From Allotamlana fucoidanivorans (GTDB lineage Bacteria > Bacteroidota > Bacteroidia > Flavobacteriales > Flavobacteriaceae), in contig NZ_CP074074.1 in the NCBI RefSeq assembly GCF_045788535.1, positions 3,658,001 through 3,722,000 on the forward strand: a stretch of 64,000 bases of DNA. Direction: 5' to 3'. The position numbers were made by a program, and so were the translations under genes. Positions 8,630 to 18,699 of this stretch are shown here, piece by piece (the stretch's first letter is position 1; each line of letters begins with the position of its first letter). The notes below the pieces were generated by a model. The model did not search any database and was not told the DNA's origin. It was given only the letters and a program-made list of their open reading frames with translations.

Positions 8630-9835
8630 ATGGAACAAAAACCACATTTTAGATTTGAATTTGTAGCTCTCATGGCATCCCTTATGTCTATTGTAGCCTT
8701 ATCAATAGATGCTCTATTACCTGCTATTCCTGAAATTAGTCAACATCTGAATATCACCAACAACGCCGATAATCAACAACTCATTACCATGATTTTTCTT
8801 GGTTTAGGCCTTGGGCAACTTGTTCTTGGACCGTTATCAGACAGTTTTGGCAGAAAACCCATGGTTTATGTAGGATTTATTATTTTCATTATTGGAAGTA
8901 TACTATGTGTAACCACTAAAAATTTCGACATGATGATTTTAGGGCGCTTACTGCAAGGGATAGGTTTATCATCTCCTAGAAGTATTGCCCTTTCCATAAT
9001 CCGCGATTCATTCAGCGGTGATTATATGGCTAAAATTGTTTCTATTGTAGTTATGTTTTTCATTCTGGTTCCTGTAATTGCCCCAACACTGGGAAAACTT
9101 TTAATGACTTTATTTAATTGGCAATCTATTTTCTATGTCAACCTTATTTTTGGTATCATCGTCATGCTTTGGTTTTGGCTTAGACAACCTGAAACTCTTC
9201 CTAAAAAGAGACGTATTCCATTCTCATCACACCTTTTTATTGATGGCGTTAAAGAGTTTTTTAAATACAAAGAAGCTGTTGCTTTTACTATAATATCAGG
9301 TTTTATTACGGGTTCGTTTATGGTGTACCTAAGTACGGCACAGCAGATATTTCAAGACCAATATGATTTGGCCGATATGTTCCCGTATATATTTGCCAGT
9401 TTAGCCATTTCTATAGGCTTAGCTACTTTTATGAATAGTCAATTGGTAGAAAAATTTGGTATGTGGCGTATTGCGTTTGCGTCTACCATCGCTTATGCTG
9501 TAATATCGCTATTGTATCTTATCTTATTTTGGTCTGGAACTAACCCTAGTATTTATATTCTTGTAGGATTTTTTGCTTTACAATTCTTTGCCGTTGGTTT
9601 TCTCTTTGGAAATTTAAGAGCTCTAGCCCTAGAACCACTGGGTCATATTGCTGGTATAGGAGCTGCAATTAACGGGTTTGTATCTACCGTAATGGCCGTG
9701 CCTATTGCTAATTTTATTGGCAAATATATTGTTGATTCTGTGTTACCTATGTTTATAGGGTTCTCCATGTTTGGTGTATTATCTCTACTCGTTTTTACAA
9801 TCTTAAAACAAAAACCAAAATTGATTTACAACTAA
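8630..9835 (+). CDS. Bcr/CflA-type multidrug MFS exporter
   Basis: A 401-residue membrane protein with about twelve hydrophobic segments. The cytoplasmic loop after segment 2 has the MFS motif GPLSDSFGRKPM and segment 4 has the GRLLQGIG motif typical of proton-coupled drug/H+ antiporters. The opening residues ALSIDALLPAIPEI fit the Bcr/CflA branch (bicyclomycin, chloramphenicol and sulfonamide exporters). It is divergent from a Crp-type regulator. Its stop overlaps by four bases the end of the convergent DinB gene. The exact substrate is unknown. Confidence 0.9.
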   Translation: MEQKPHFRFEFVALMASLMSIVALSIDALLPAIPEISQHLNITNNADNQQLITMIFLGLGLGQLVLGPLSDSFGRKPMVYVGFIIFIIGSILCVTTKNFDMMILGRLLQGIGLSSPRSIALSIIRDSFSGDYMAKIVSIVVMFFILVPVIAPTLGKLLMTLFNWQSIFYVNLIFGIIVMLWFWLRQPETLPKKRRIPFSSHLFIDGVKEFFKYKEAVAFTIISGFITGSFMVYLSTAQQIFQDQYDLADMFPYIFASLAISIGLATFMNSQLVEKFGMWRIAFASTIAYAVISLLYLILFWSGTNPSIYILVGFFALQFFAVGFLFGNLRALALEPLGHIAGIGAAINGFVSTVMAVPIANFIGKYIVDSVLPMFIGFSMFGVLSLLVFTILKQKPKLIYN

Positions 9836-10362
9836 TGCCAATCTATTTGGTATTTTGATTTTAATACATTTAGATGATGCGCTTCGTGCCCCAAAATAAT
9901 AAAAGCAGCGGCTCTAGCCGACATAATAGCACCACTAGCATACCCAACAAATTTTAAATCTGTCTCATTAATACTCTGTAAGCATACTATTGAATTTTTT
10001 CTAACCGCTTCATATTCTTCAAGTAATTGTTCCATAGACTTTTCATTGGCTTTTGATGGTGCTATATAATCATCTTGATTAAAACCAGCTAGGGGTGTAT
10101 TATCATGCCGAGCTATCCTAAAACAACGGTAAATAAATACCCGCTCAGTATCAATAATATGCTGAAACACTTCTTTTACACTCCATTTATCTACATGGTA
10201 TTTAAAATTCCATTTGCTTTCTGGAATACGTTTAAAAAAATACAGAACACCTTCACCAGAGACCTTAAAATTATCTATTAGCGAACGTTCTGCAGATACA
10301 CTTTCTATATACCCTTGATAATATGAATTATATTCTGAACTATTTAAGTCTGATACTTTCAT
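9832..10362 (-). CDS. DinB-like metal-dependent protein
   Basis: A 176-residue protein of the DinB/YfiT four-helix-bundle superfamily. Three candidate metal-binding histidines are visible: H68 in VKEVFQHIIDTERV and H159/H163 in GHEAHHLNVLK. The central motif WSVKEVFQHI is the usual start of helix 2. Members include thiol transferases and DNA-damage-induced proteins, so the reaction is not defined. It lies 3 bases downstream of the ABC exporter gene on the same strand and is probably cotranscribed with it. Confidence 0.87.
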   Translation of the reverse strand: MKVSDLNSSEYNSYYQGYIESVSAERSLIDNFKVSGEGVLYFFKRIPESKWNFKYHVDKWSVKEVFQHIIDTERVFIYRCFRIARHDNTPLAGFNQDDYIAPSKANEKSMEQLLEEYEAVRKNSIVCLQSINETDLKFVGYASGAIMSARAAAFIILGHEAHHLNVLKSKYQIDWH

Positions 10363-10365
10363 AAT

Positions 10366-12132
10366 TTAAATTTTAGCTTGGTAGGTATATAAATCGAAAT
10401 ACCTTCCTTTTTGATTTATAAGGTCATCGTGTGTGCCACGTTCTACAATTCTTCCCGATTCAATGACAAGAATCTGGTCTGCTTTTCTAATGGTACTTAA
10501 TCTATGAGCTATAACAATAGTGGTTCTATTTTTCACCAATTCATTTAAACTCTTTTGAATTAAAGCTTCACTCTCTGTATCTAAATTTGAAGTAGCCTCA
10601 TCTAAGATAATAATTTTTGGGTTAGCCAAAATGGCTCGAGCAATGGCCAAACGTTGTCGTTGACCTCCAGATAGCTTCACGCCCCGCTCCCCTATTAACG
10701 TTTCAAGTCCCTCTTCAAACCTACTTGTAAATTCATCAACATAAGCCGCTTTTACTGCATTTTGTAATTCTTCTTCAGAAGCTTCTGGTCTTGGAAACAT
10801 GATATTCTCTCTAATAGTTCCTTCAAACAAAAATTCGTCCTGCAATACCACACCAAGATATTGCCTATAACTACTTAATTTTACTTTTGAAAGATCTTTA
10901 TCATCTATAGTAATTTTACCAGATTTAGGATTTAAAAATGTAGCAGACAAGCCAGCAATGGTAGATTTTCCTGACCCCGAACTCCCCACCAATGCCGTTA
11001 CAGAACCTGCCGGCGCTTTAAAATTGATGCTATGCAAGACCTCCTTATTTTCTTCATAGGCAAAGGACACATCGTTAAAAACAATATCGCCTTTTAAATT
11101 ATCTAGCTGAATAGTTCGTTCTTCATTATCTTCTTCTGCTGTCATGTTCATTAGTTCCTCTGTTCTATCTAAACCAGCCAGTGCTTCGGTTAATTGACTA
11201 CCAATATTACTCATTTGTACGATAGGTGCTATCATAAAACCAAGTACTAAAGTAAAGAAGAGAAAATCTCCTGTTGTCATTTCACTTTGTATCATATAAT
11301 ACCCGCCAATTCCCATAATACCAGTAGTGGCCACTCCAATAAGGAACGTAGATGAGCTTGTCATTAATGCTGTAGCCGTTAAACTCTTTTTTACATTTTT
11401 AAAGAGCTTATCTACACCAATCTCAAACGTTTTATTTTCTTGCTCTTCTGCATTAAACGCCTTAATTACACGAACTCCAGCTAAGGTTTCTGTCAATCGA
11501 CCCTTAACTTCGGCATTTATCTTTCCGCGTCTCCTAAAAACAGGTCTGATGTATTTAAAGGCTTTTAAAGCGATATAACCAAAAATAGACAACGGAATAA
11601 AAACAAACAGGGTCATCCACGCATTTAGTTTTATAAGAATAATTAGTGAAACAATGGCGGTAAAAGAACCACCTACCAATTGCACCAAACCCGTTCCTAT
11701 TAAATTCCGTACCCCTTCCACATCACTCATAATTCTTGAAACCAACGCGCCTGACTTTGTGTTGTCGAAAAAACTGATTGGTAACGACAGTACTTTTCGT
11801 TGTACCTGTGCTCTGAGTTCACTAATGAGGTATTGTGCTTGTACACTAAGAATTCTTGTTAACGCAAAAGAAGTTACTGCCTGAACGAATATTGCTGTTA
11901 TTACAATAGCAATTAAACCATATAGCTTTGACGTATCCTGACTAGGCACTACATCATCTAAAAGCACTTTGCTTTGCCAAGGCAATATTAAACCCGACAA
12001 ACTGCGTATTACAATTAAAATTAGCCCTATAAACACCAAATTTCGCCGAGGCCAAATAATGGTTTGAAAAGCCTGCGCTATAGTAACTTTTGATTTTGAT
12101 TTATTCTTGGAAGGTTCTGCTAGATGTTTCAT
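10366..12132 (-). CDS. ABC exporter, fused permease and ATPase
   Basis: A 588-residue half-transporter that would act as a homodimer. The N-terminal third contains six transmembrane segments (about 35-325). The nucleotide-binding domain follows, with Walker A GSSGSGKST, signature LSGGQRQRLA, Walker B IIILDEATS and the switch histidine in IVIAHRLST. The arrangement is that of MsbA/LmrA-type exporters of lipids or drugs. The frame starts with ATG 31 bases after the last possible stop and has a basic N terminus. No substrate-specific neighbour is seen; DinB follows directly. Confidence 0.92.
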   Translation of the reverse strand: MKHLAEPSKNKSKSKVTIAQAFQTIIWPRRNLVFIGLILIVIRSLSGLILPWQSKVLLDDVVPSQDTSKLYGLIAIVITAIFVQAVTSFALTRILSVQAQYLISELRAQVQRKVLSLPISFFDNTKSGALVSRIMSDVEGVRNLIGTGLVQLVGGSFTAIVSLIILIKLNAWMTLFVFIPLSIFGYIALKAFKYIRPVFRRRGKINAEVKGRLTETLAGVRVIKAFNAEEQENKTFEIGVDKLFKNVKKSLTATALMTSSSTFLIGVATTGIMGIGGYYMIQSEMTTGDFLFFTLVLGFMIAPIVQMSNIGSQLTEALAGLDRTEELMNMTAEEDNEERTIQLDNLKGDIVFNDVSFAYEENKEVLHSINFKAPAGSVTALVGSSGSGKSTIAGLSATFLNPKSGKITIDDKDLSKVKLSSYRQYLGVVLQDEFLFEGTIRENIMFPRPEASEEELQNAVKAAYVDEFTSRFEEGLETLIGERGVKLSGGQRQRLAIARAILANPKIIILDEATSNLDTESEALIQKSLNELVKNRTTIVIAHRLSTIRKADQILVIESGRIVERGTHDDLINQKGRYFDLYTYQAKI

Positions 12133-12194
12133 ACGCTTAATCGTCGAGCTAACAAAAGTAAACTTTCATAATTCATTTCTTAAAATTTAGGACA

Positions 12195-12226
12195 TAAAAA
12201 AACCACTCATTTTGAGTGGTTTTTTT
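12195..12226 (-). terminator. Terminator of the alcohol dehydrogenase gene
   Basis: AACCACTCA pairs with TGAGTGGTT around TTT, flanked by A and T runs, so it can act in both directions. It lies 18 bases past the stop of the minus-strand dehydrogenase gene. Confidence 0.85.
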
Positions 12227-12243
12227 AGTGTTAACAAATAAAT

Positions 12244-13251
12244 TTATGCTTTTAAAACAATTCTAAATCTAGCCTTGCCTTCCTCAAGATGTTTCATTGC
12301 GGTATTAACGTCGCTCATATCAAACGTTTCCACAGTTGGGTAAATATCATGTCTTACACAAAACTCGAGCATTTTTCTGGTTAGAGCTATCCCTCCAAGA
12401 GGACTTCCTCCTAACGCTTTTTCTCCAACCAATAAGCTAAATGCTGGAATTTCCATAGGTTCTAATACTGCCCCAACGGTATGTAATTTTCCTTTTGGTG
12501 CCAAAGTAGTTAGGTAAGAGTTCCAATCTAAACTCACGTTTGCTGTATTTAAAATAAAATCAAGGGTACCCGCAATACTTTCTAAATCTTCAGGATTTCT
12601 TGAATTGACTACGAGATGCGCCCCCATTTTTATAATATCATCTTTCTTATTAGGATTAGAACTAAATGCTGTAACTTCACAACCCCAAGCTTTTAAGAAT
12701 TTAATTGCCATATGGCCTAAGCCACCAATGCCTATTACACCAACCTTATCGGTTGGTTGAACTCCAGATAAAACAATAGGGTTAAAGACAGTAATTCCGC
12801 CACAAAAAAGCGGTCCTGCTTTTGCCATATCTAAACCTTCGGGTAAAGGTATTGCCCAAGACCAATGTCCTCTAACTACATCAGAAAACCCGCCGTGACG
12901 CCCTACAATAGTGGCTTCTGCTGAACCACACAGATGCTGATTTCCTCCAATACATTGATTGCAATGCATACAAGATTCTGAAAACCATCCAAGACCAACT
13001 TTATCTCCAACGTTAACATTCTTAACCTCGCTCCCAACGGCGATAACCTCACCTACTATTTCGTGTCCAGGTACAATTGGATATTGGGTCATCCCCCATT
13101 CATTGTTAATCATACTTAAATCTGAATGGCATATTCCACAATATTCTACTTTAATATCAACATATTCTCCTGAAACATCTGGTAACTCATATTGATGTTT
13201 TTCTAATTTTCCTCCTGCTTCATGAGCAGCATAAGCGTTTACAGTGATCAT
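12244..13251 (-). CDS. Zinc-dependent NAD(P)-alcohol/aldehyde dehydrogenase (YahK/AdhA-like)
   Basis: A 335-residue medium-chain dehydrogenase. Catalytic zinc ligands are C41 (CGICHSD) and H63-E64 (PGHEIVG); structural zinc cysteines are C94, C97, C100 and C108. The Rossmann motif GIGGLGHMAIKFL near residue 170 and the CAD-like order place it in the NADPH-dependent broad-range aldehyde reductase branch (YahK, YjgB). It would reduce aldehydes to alcohols in the cytoplasm. It appears to be a single gene, with its own terminator and 145 bases to the divergent hydrolase gene. Confidence 0.9.
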   Translation of the reverse strand: MITVNAYAAHEAGGKLEKHQYELPDVSGEYVDIKVEYCGICHSDLSMINNEWGMTQYPIVPGHEIVGEVIAVGSEVKNVNVGDKVGLGWFSESCMHCNQCIGGNQHLCGSAEATIVGRHGGFSDVVRGHWSWAIPLPEGLDMAKAGPLFCGGITVFNPIVLSGVQPTDKVGVIGIGGLGHMAIKFLKAWGCEVTAFSSNPNKKDDIIKMGAHLVVNSRNPEDLESIAGTLDFILNTANVSLDWNSYLTTLAPKGKLHTVGAVLEPMEIPAFSLLVGEKALGGSPLGGIALTRKMLEFCVRHDIYPTVETFDMSDVNTAMKHLEEGKARFRIVLKA

Positions 13252-13396
13252 TTCAATAGTTTTTTGCTTGATTAATATCTTCTCCTATAAGATACAATTA
13301 TATCCTGTAATCGCACTGGTTTAAAAGTTAAATAATTTTAAAAAAATTATTTGTTATTCGCTATTTTTACTTCTTAAAAAATAAATTTTTACACCC

Positions 13397-14011
13397 ATGA
13401 AAATAATAGGAATTGGAAAGAATTACGTTAATGACAAAAGTGAAATAAATGCTTTAAAAACAGGAGAGCAACTCATCTTTATAAAAGCCGAAAGTACTTT
13501 GGTTACAGACAATAAGGATATTGTTTTTCCATCAATTACTAATGAATTGGTTTATGAAGTTGAACTTGTTGCCAAAATTGGAAAAACAGGAAAAGACATT
13601 TTAGAAGCCGACGCTGCATCATATATTGGTGAAATTGGTATTGGTATTGACTATACGGCCAAGGATGTTTTAACAGCAAGTAGAACTAACAAAGGGCCTT
13701 GGGCTTTAGCAAAAGGTTTTGACGGAGCTTCTCCTGCTAACGGTTTTAAACCAATATCACATTTTAAAGATATTAACGATATCAATTTTAGCCTAAACAT
13801 TAACGGTAAAGAAATACAAGCCGGTAATACCAGTAACATGATTTACAATTTTAGTGAAATCATTGCTTATGTATCTAAATATATGACTTTACAACCTGGT
13901 GATTTAATTTTTACAGGAACTCCAGCATCGGGTGCTGGCTTAAATTACAAAGGAGATCATCTACAGGCCTTTATTGAAGGTGAATTGCTATTAGATTTTA
14001 AATTAATCTAA
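13397..14011 (+). CDS. Fumarylacetoacetate hydrolase family protein
   Basis: A 204-residue protein that is essentially the catalytic FAH domain alone. Recognisable parts are MKIIGIGKNYVND at the start, the metal-binding acidic stretch NELVYEVELVAKIGK, IGIGIDYTAKDV and the C-terminal GDLIFTGTPASGAG. The short form resembles acylpyruvases and oxaloacetate decarboxylases of the FAHD1/YcgM type that cleave C-C bonds in 2-oxo acids using Mg2+. It precedes the cNMP/CBS protein by 25 bases and may share its transcript. Confidence 0.88.
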   Translation: MKIIGIGKNYVNDKSEINALKTGEQLIFIKAESTLVTDNKDIVFPSITNELVYEVELVAKIGKTGKDILEADAASYIGEIGIGIDYTAKDVLTASRTNKGPWALAKGFDGASPANGFKPISHFKDINDINFSLNINGKEIQAGNTSNMIYNFSEIIAYVSKYMTLQPGDLIFTGTPASGAGLNYKGDHLQAFIEGELLLDFKLI

Positions 14012-14036
14012 TAACAGCCTCTGGAATATCATTCTT

Positions 14037-15953
14037 ATGAAAAACTCCATTGCCGAAAGAGTGGGCGATTTCTTAAAACGCTATCCGCCTTTTAATTTAA
14101 TAAAGCCCACACTTCTTTTTGACATTGCTTCGCAAGTAACTATTACCTATCTCGAAAAAGGAAACACAATATTTCAAAAAGGGGATACTTCACATGAATT
14201 TATTTATGTTGTAAGAGATGGTGGCATTGGTATTCACTATGACAATGGAGGTATTCATGATATATTAAATATTCATGACAAAGGTGATATTTTTGGGCTA
14301 CAACCCTTAATTTCAAAAGACCCTTACCAAGTTACGGCTACGGCCAATGAGGAATCTATTGTTTATTCTATTCCTGTTGATATTTTTCAACGTGTTACCG
14401 ACAATAATGCTAAAATTCAAAAATACCTCATTACGGTTTTTGCATCCAATATTGACGCGCCTTATAGTGCTGAGATAGCTGGAAAAATATTTGTTGATTA
14501 TTTACCTAATCAAGCACAAGATTTAGTAAACTTTCAAACCGCAAATTACACTAAAAACCCCATTACATGCGACGAAGATTCTACAGTGCAAAGAGCCGCC
14601 ATAAAAATGAGTCTTCATAAAATTGGGTGTATTATAGTAGTAGATAAAAGCAAAAATCCTGTTGGTATCATCACAAACAGTGATATAAAAAATAAAATTG
14701 CTACAGGGTTATTTCCTATAAATACTGCAGTGAATAAGATTATGAGCTCCCCGGTAATTACCGGTAAAAAAGGGTTAACAGTGGCCGAAGGACAGTTGCT
14801 CATGATTAAAAACACCATTGGTCATTTGTGTATCACTAAAGATGGTACGGTAAACACGAAACTAGTAGGCGTGCTCACGCATCATGATGTATTGACCTCT
14901 TTAGGAAACAGCCCCACTGTTATTCTAAAAGAAATAAAACGAGCTAAACGCACTAGAAGACTACGTTCTGCCCGACTAAAAGCAAATGTACTGTTAAAGC
15001 GTTATTTAGAACAAAATATTCCAATATCGCATAGCATTAAGATTATTTCACAAGTAAATGATGCCATTACAACTAGAGCCATTGAACTTGCTATAAAAAA
15101 AATGGACGCCCCACCCCCAGTGCTCTTTTCATGGCTTTCATTAGGTAGCCAAGGCCGTCATGAACAATTATTATTTACAGACCAAGACAATGCCATCGTT
15201 TTTGAAAACGTAAATGAATCTACCTATCAAGATACCAAATCTTATTTTTTAAAATTAGGACAATTGGTAACCTCCGCATTAAACAAAGTAGGATTTGAGT
15301 ATTGTGAAGCAGATATGATGGCTAGCAATCCAGCGTGGTGCAAATCACTATCTGAATGGCAAACACAATTTAAACACTGGATATTAAAACCAGATGAAAA
15401 AGCCATTTTATTATCATCTATTTTCTTTGATTACAATTGTGTTTATGGAGATAAAATGCTTATTAGCAGTTTAACAAACACCATTTATGACACTCTAGCT
15501 GAAACCTCCTTATTTTTTAAATTTCTAGGTAGAGATGCAGTAAAAAGTCCGTCCCCCCTTGGTTTCTTTAGGCAATTTTTAATTGAAAAAACGGGTGAGC
15601 AAAAAGAGCTTTTTAATATTAAAAGTAGGGCTGTTATGCCTTTAGTTGATGCTGGCAGATTACTCGTTCTAAGTAAGCAGGTAAGAGATGTAAATAATAC
15701 AGCAGAACGTTTTGAAAAATTAGCTGAACTTGAACCCGAAAACAAAGAGCTTTACAACTCTTGTTCTTATGCGTTTAAAGCACTTTTAAAATTTAAAACC
15801 AAGCAAGGCCTTCAAAATGGTGATTCAGGAAAACTTATAGATTTAGAAACCCTAAACAAAGAAGAAAAATTAAAATTGCGTCGGTGTTTTAAGCCTATTC
15901 AGGAAGTTCAGGAAGTGCTAAAAATTAGGTTTGATCTAAAAAACTTTATTTAA
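14037..15953 (+). CDS. cNMP-binding, CBS and DUF294 nucleotidyltransferase-like protein
   Basis: A 638-residue cytoplasmic signalling protein. Domains in order: cyclic-nucleotide-binding domain (about 15-130), a pair of CBS domains (about 170-300) and the DUF294 putative nucleotidyltransferase domain with LGSQGRHEQLLFTDQDNA near residue 370, plus a DUF294_C helical domain. The GS-R-E-D-D pattern matches GlnD-like nucleotidyltransferases. In many bacteria this gene travels with a DnaQ-like exonuclease and with acs and actP, exactly as here, suggesting a role in sensing energy state for acetate use. The exonuclease gene begins directly after the stop codon. Confidence 0.9.
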   Translation: MKNSIAERVGDFLKRYPPFNLIKPTLLFDIASQVTITYLEKGNTIFQKGDTSHEFIYVVRDGGIGIHYDNGGIHDILNIHDKGDIFGLQPLISKDPYQVTATANEESIVYSIPVDIFQRVTDNNAKIQKYLITVFASNIDAPYSAEIAGKIFVDYLPNQAQDLVNFQTANYTKNPITCDEDSTVQRAAIKMSLHKIGCIIVVDKSKNPVGIITNSDIKNKIATGLFPINTAVNKIMSSPVITGKKGLTVAEGQLLMIKNTIGHLCITKDGTVNTKLVGVLTHHDVLTSLGNSPTVILKEIKRAKRTRRLRSARLKANVLLKRYLEQNIPISHSIKIISQVNDAITTRAIELAIKKMDAPPPVLFSWLSLGSQGRHEQLLFTDQDNAIVFENVNESTYQDTKSYFLKLGQLVTSALNKVGFEYCEADMMASNPAWCKSLSEWQTQFKHWILKPDEKAILLSSIFFDYNCVYGDKMLISSLTNTIYDTLAETSLFFKFLGRDAVKSPSPLGFFRQFLIEKTGEQKELFNIKSRAVMPLVDAGRLLVLSKQVRDVNNTAERFEKLAELEPENKELYNSCSYAFKALLKFKTKQGLQNGDSGKLIDLETLNKEEKLKLRRCFKPIQEVQEVLKIRFDLKNFI

Positions 15954-16619
15954 ATGGTATTCAATTGGTTTCAGAAAAAAAAGAAAAGCTACCCTGATTT
16001 CTGGGAAACTTATCTTTCCTCTTTTAAAGATCATGAAAAACAAGCCATTCCTGAAACACGCTTTGTGGCTTTTGATACAGAAACTACAGGATTCGATTCA
16101 AAAAAAGATCGTATATTATCAATAGGTGCAGTAGCCTTTAAAGGAAAGTCTATCCCTGTAAATAACACCTTAGAATTGTATTTAAAACAGGATGTTTTCA
16201 ATCCTAAAACGGTAGAAATACATGAAATTATTAAAAACAATAAACTAGAAAAGGTTACAGAATTAGAAGCTATTAAAATATTTCTGGATTATATAAAAGA
16301 TGCTGTATTAATTGCACACCATGCTAAATTTGATCAAAGAATGATGAATGCTATGCTAGCCAGACATGGGTTGGGTGAATTAAAAAATGAATGTATTGAT
16401 ACTGGAACGTTGTTTAACAAATCAAAACACATCATTTACAAGGAAAACCTAAAAGACCATTATAGTTTGGATGACCTATGTACCGAGTTAAATGTAGCTG
16501 TTACAGATAGACATACAGCGAGTGGTGATGCCTTAATTACAGCATTTGTTTTTTTAAAAACCCTCGCCAGATTAGATAAAAGAAAGCATTTACAATGGGA
16601 GTATTTGTTATCTAGATAA
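15954..16619 (+). CDS. DnaQ-like 3'-5' exonuclease
   Basis: A 221-residue DEDDh exonuclease. Motifs: Exo I FVAFDTETTGFD, Exo II with HHAKFDQRMM and Exo III DRHTASGDA with the general-base histidine. It is not fused to a polymerase and lacks the clamp-binding tail of a dedicated epsilon subunit. It follows the cNMP/CBS/DUF294 gene without a gap, so translation is coupled. This pairing is seen near acetate genes in other bacteria, and a role in nucleotide or RNA turnover rather than replication proofreading is possible. Confidence 0.88.
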   Translation: MVFNWFQKKKKSYPDFWETYLSSFKDHEKQAIPETRFVAFDTETTGFDSKKDRILSIGAVAFKGKSIPVNNTLELYLKQDVFNPKTVEIHEIIKNNKLEKVTELEAIKIFLDYIKDAVLIAHHAKFDQRMMNAMLARHGLGELKNECIDTGTLFNKSKHIIYKENLKDHYSLDDLCTELNVAVTDRHTASGDALITAFVFLKTLARLDKRKHLQWEYLLSR

Positions 16620-16626
16620 CAAAAAA

Positions 16627-16652
16627 AGTCCTGTAAACACAATTACAGGACT
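16627..16652. terminator. Bidirectional terminator between exonuclease and acs
   Basis: AGTCCTGTAA pairs with TTACAGGACT around a 6-base loop. On the minus strand it is followed by a T7 run, making a strong terminator for acs; it also lies just past the exonuclease stop on the plus strand. Confidence 0.88.
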
Positions 16653-16663
16653 CTTACTTACAC

Positions 16664-18571
16664 TTACAATGCATTATCTATAATATCTTGCACCACTTCT
16701 GGATTAAGTAAGGTGCTTGTATCTCCTAAATTACTAGTATCTTTTCCAGCAATTTTTCTTAAAATACGACGCATAATTTTACCACTTCGGGTTTTTGGCA
16801 ATCCACTAGTAAACTGTATTTTGTCTAACTTAGCTATAGGACCTATTTGCTCTGTAATAATTTGATTAATCTCTTTACGCAAATTATCATGCATCCGTCC
16901 TTCTCCAGTTTCCTTCAACGTTACATAACCATATAACGCATTACCTTTAATATCATGCGGAAATCCTACAATGGCACTTTCTGCTACCGCTGGATGTTCA
17001 TTAATAGCATCTTCAATAGGAGCAGTTCCTAAATTATGACCTGATACAATGATAACATCATCAACACGCCCCGTAATTCTATAATAACCAACCTCATCTC
17101 TCAAGGCGCCATCTCCTGTAAAATATTTGTTTTCATAAGCTGAGAAATAGGTGTCTTTATACCGCTGATGATCTCCCCAAATAGTACGTGCCATACTAGG
17201 CCACGGAAACTTAATACATAAACGACCATCTACCTGATTACCTTTAATTTCTTGTCCGCTTTCATCCATCAATGCAGGTTGAATGCCAATGAAAGGTAAG
17301 GTGGCATAGGTAGGTTTTGTTGGTGTTGCAAAGGCTATAGGCGATATCATAATACCTCCTGTTTCTGTTTGCCACCAAGTATCAACAATTGGCGATTTTT
17401 TCTTTCCAACATTATCATCATACCAGTGCCATGCTTCTTCATTTATAGGTTCTCCCACGGTACCTAATACTTTTAAAGAGGATAAATCATACTTCTCTAA
17501 ATGGTGAACACCTTCCTTGGCTAAGGCTCTAATGGCGGTTGGTGCTGTATAAAATTGGTTGACTTTATGCTTTTCAACAATAGCCCAGAATCTCGAAAAA
17601 TCGGGATAGCTTGGTACACCTTCAAACATAATTGTTGTTGCTCCGTTACATAACGGGCCATAAACGATGTAACTATGCCCTGTTATCCAACCTATATCTG
17701 CCGTACACCAATACACATCCTGTTCCCTATATTGAAATATATTTTTAAAGGTATAGGCCGTGTAAACCATATAACCACCTGTAGTATGCACCATACCCTT
17801 AGGCTTACCCGTAGAACCTGAGGTATATAATATAAATAACGGATCTTCTGAATTCATTGTTTCAGCAGGACAATCTAAATCAGCTTCATCCAGCAATGGT
17901 TGCAACCAGTAATCACGTCCTTCTTTCATACTAATTTCAGAATGAATACGCTGCGCAACTAATACGGTTTTTACGCCTGAACAAGACTCTAGCGCTTCAT
18001 CAACAATCCCTTTTAAATCTATAGTCTTTGCTCCACGATATGAACCATCACTTGTTATTACCATTTTACAATCGGCATCATTAATTCGAGTGGCTAAAGC
18101 GGTTGATGAAAAGCCCGCAAAAACCACAGAGTGAATAGCTCCAATCCGTGCACAGGCTAAAACAGAAATAGCCAATTCAGGAATCATGGGCAAGTATATG
18201 CACACACGATCGCCCTTTTCAATACCTTTACTTTTTAAAACATTGGCAAACTGACATACTTTTTCATGTAGTTGTCTGTAAGTGATATGCTGTGCTTCTT
18301 CCTCGGGATTATTAGGCTCAAAAATAATGGCTGTTTTATCTGCTCTTGTTGCCAAGTGCCTGTCAATACAGTTTTCTGTAATGTTTAATTGGGCACCTTC
18401 AAACCATTTTATTTCTGGTTTAGAAAAATCCCAGCTTAATACATTATGCCATCGTTTACGCCACATGAAATGTTCTTCGGCCATTTCTTCCCAGAAAACT
18501 TCGGGATTTCTGACCGATTTACGATAAACTTGGTAGTACTCTTCTAAATGCTTAATATGGTAATTACTCAT
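16664..18571 (-). CDS. acs: Acetyl-CoA synthetase
   Basis: A 635-residue AMP-forming acetyl-CoA synthetase, close to the length of the well-studied enzymes. Visible motifs: the P-loop LYTSGSTGKPKGM, the acetate-pocket region DTWWQTETGG, the hinge GRVDDVIIVSGH and the acetylation motif TRSGKIMRR with K598 as catalytic and acetylatable lysine. It activates acetate to acetyl-CoA through acetyl-AMP. It lies 128 bases downstream of the symporter gene on the same strand and ends at a strong terminator, so DUF4212, symporter and acs likely form one acetate operon. Confidence 0.96.
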   Translation of the reverse strand: MSNYHIKHLEEYYQVYRKSVRNPEVFWEEMAEEHFMWRKRWHNVLSWDFSKPEIKWFEGAQLNITENCIDRHLATRADKTAIIFEPNNPEEEAQHITYRQLHEKVCQFANVLKSKGIEKGDRVCIYLPMIPELAISVLACARIGAIHSVVFAGFSSTALATRINDADCKMVITSDGSYRGAKTIDLKGIVDEALESCSGVKTVLVAQRIHSEISMKEGRDYWLQPLLDEADLDCPAETMNSEDPLFILYTSGSTGKPKGMVHTTGGYMVYTAYTFKNIFQYREQDVYWCTADIGWITGHSYIVYGPLCNGATTIMFEGVPSYPDFSRFWAIVEKHKVNQFYTAPTAIRALAKEGVHHLEKYDLSSLKVLGTVGEPINEEAWHWYDDNVGKKKSPIVDTWWQTETGGIMISPIAFATPTKPTYATLPFIGIQPALMDESGQEIKGNQVDGRLCIKFPWPSMARTIWGDHQRYKDTYFSAYENKYFTGDGALRDEVGYYRITGRVDDVIIVSGHNLGTAPIEDAINEHPAVAESAIVGFPHDIKGNALYGYVTLKETGEGRMHDNLRKEINQIITEQIGPIAKLDKIQFTSGLPKTRSGKIMRRILRKIAGKDTSNLGDTSTLLNPEVVQDIIDNAL

Positions 18572-18699
18572 AAATTTTGATTAAGGTCTTTATATTGTCC
18601 AGTTTATTAGGTCTTCTAAATTAATAAAATATTAAGCATAGAATAAACTTTTTTCTACGAACAACATAAAACATTCTACGGACTTAGACTAAACCTAGA

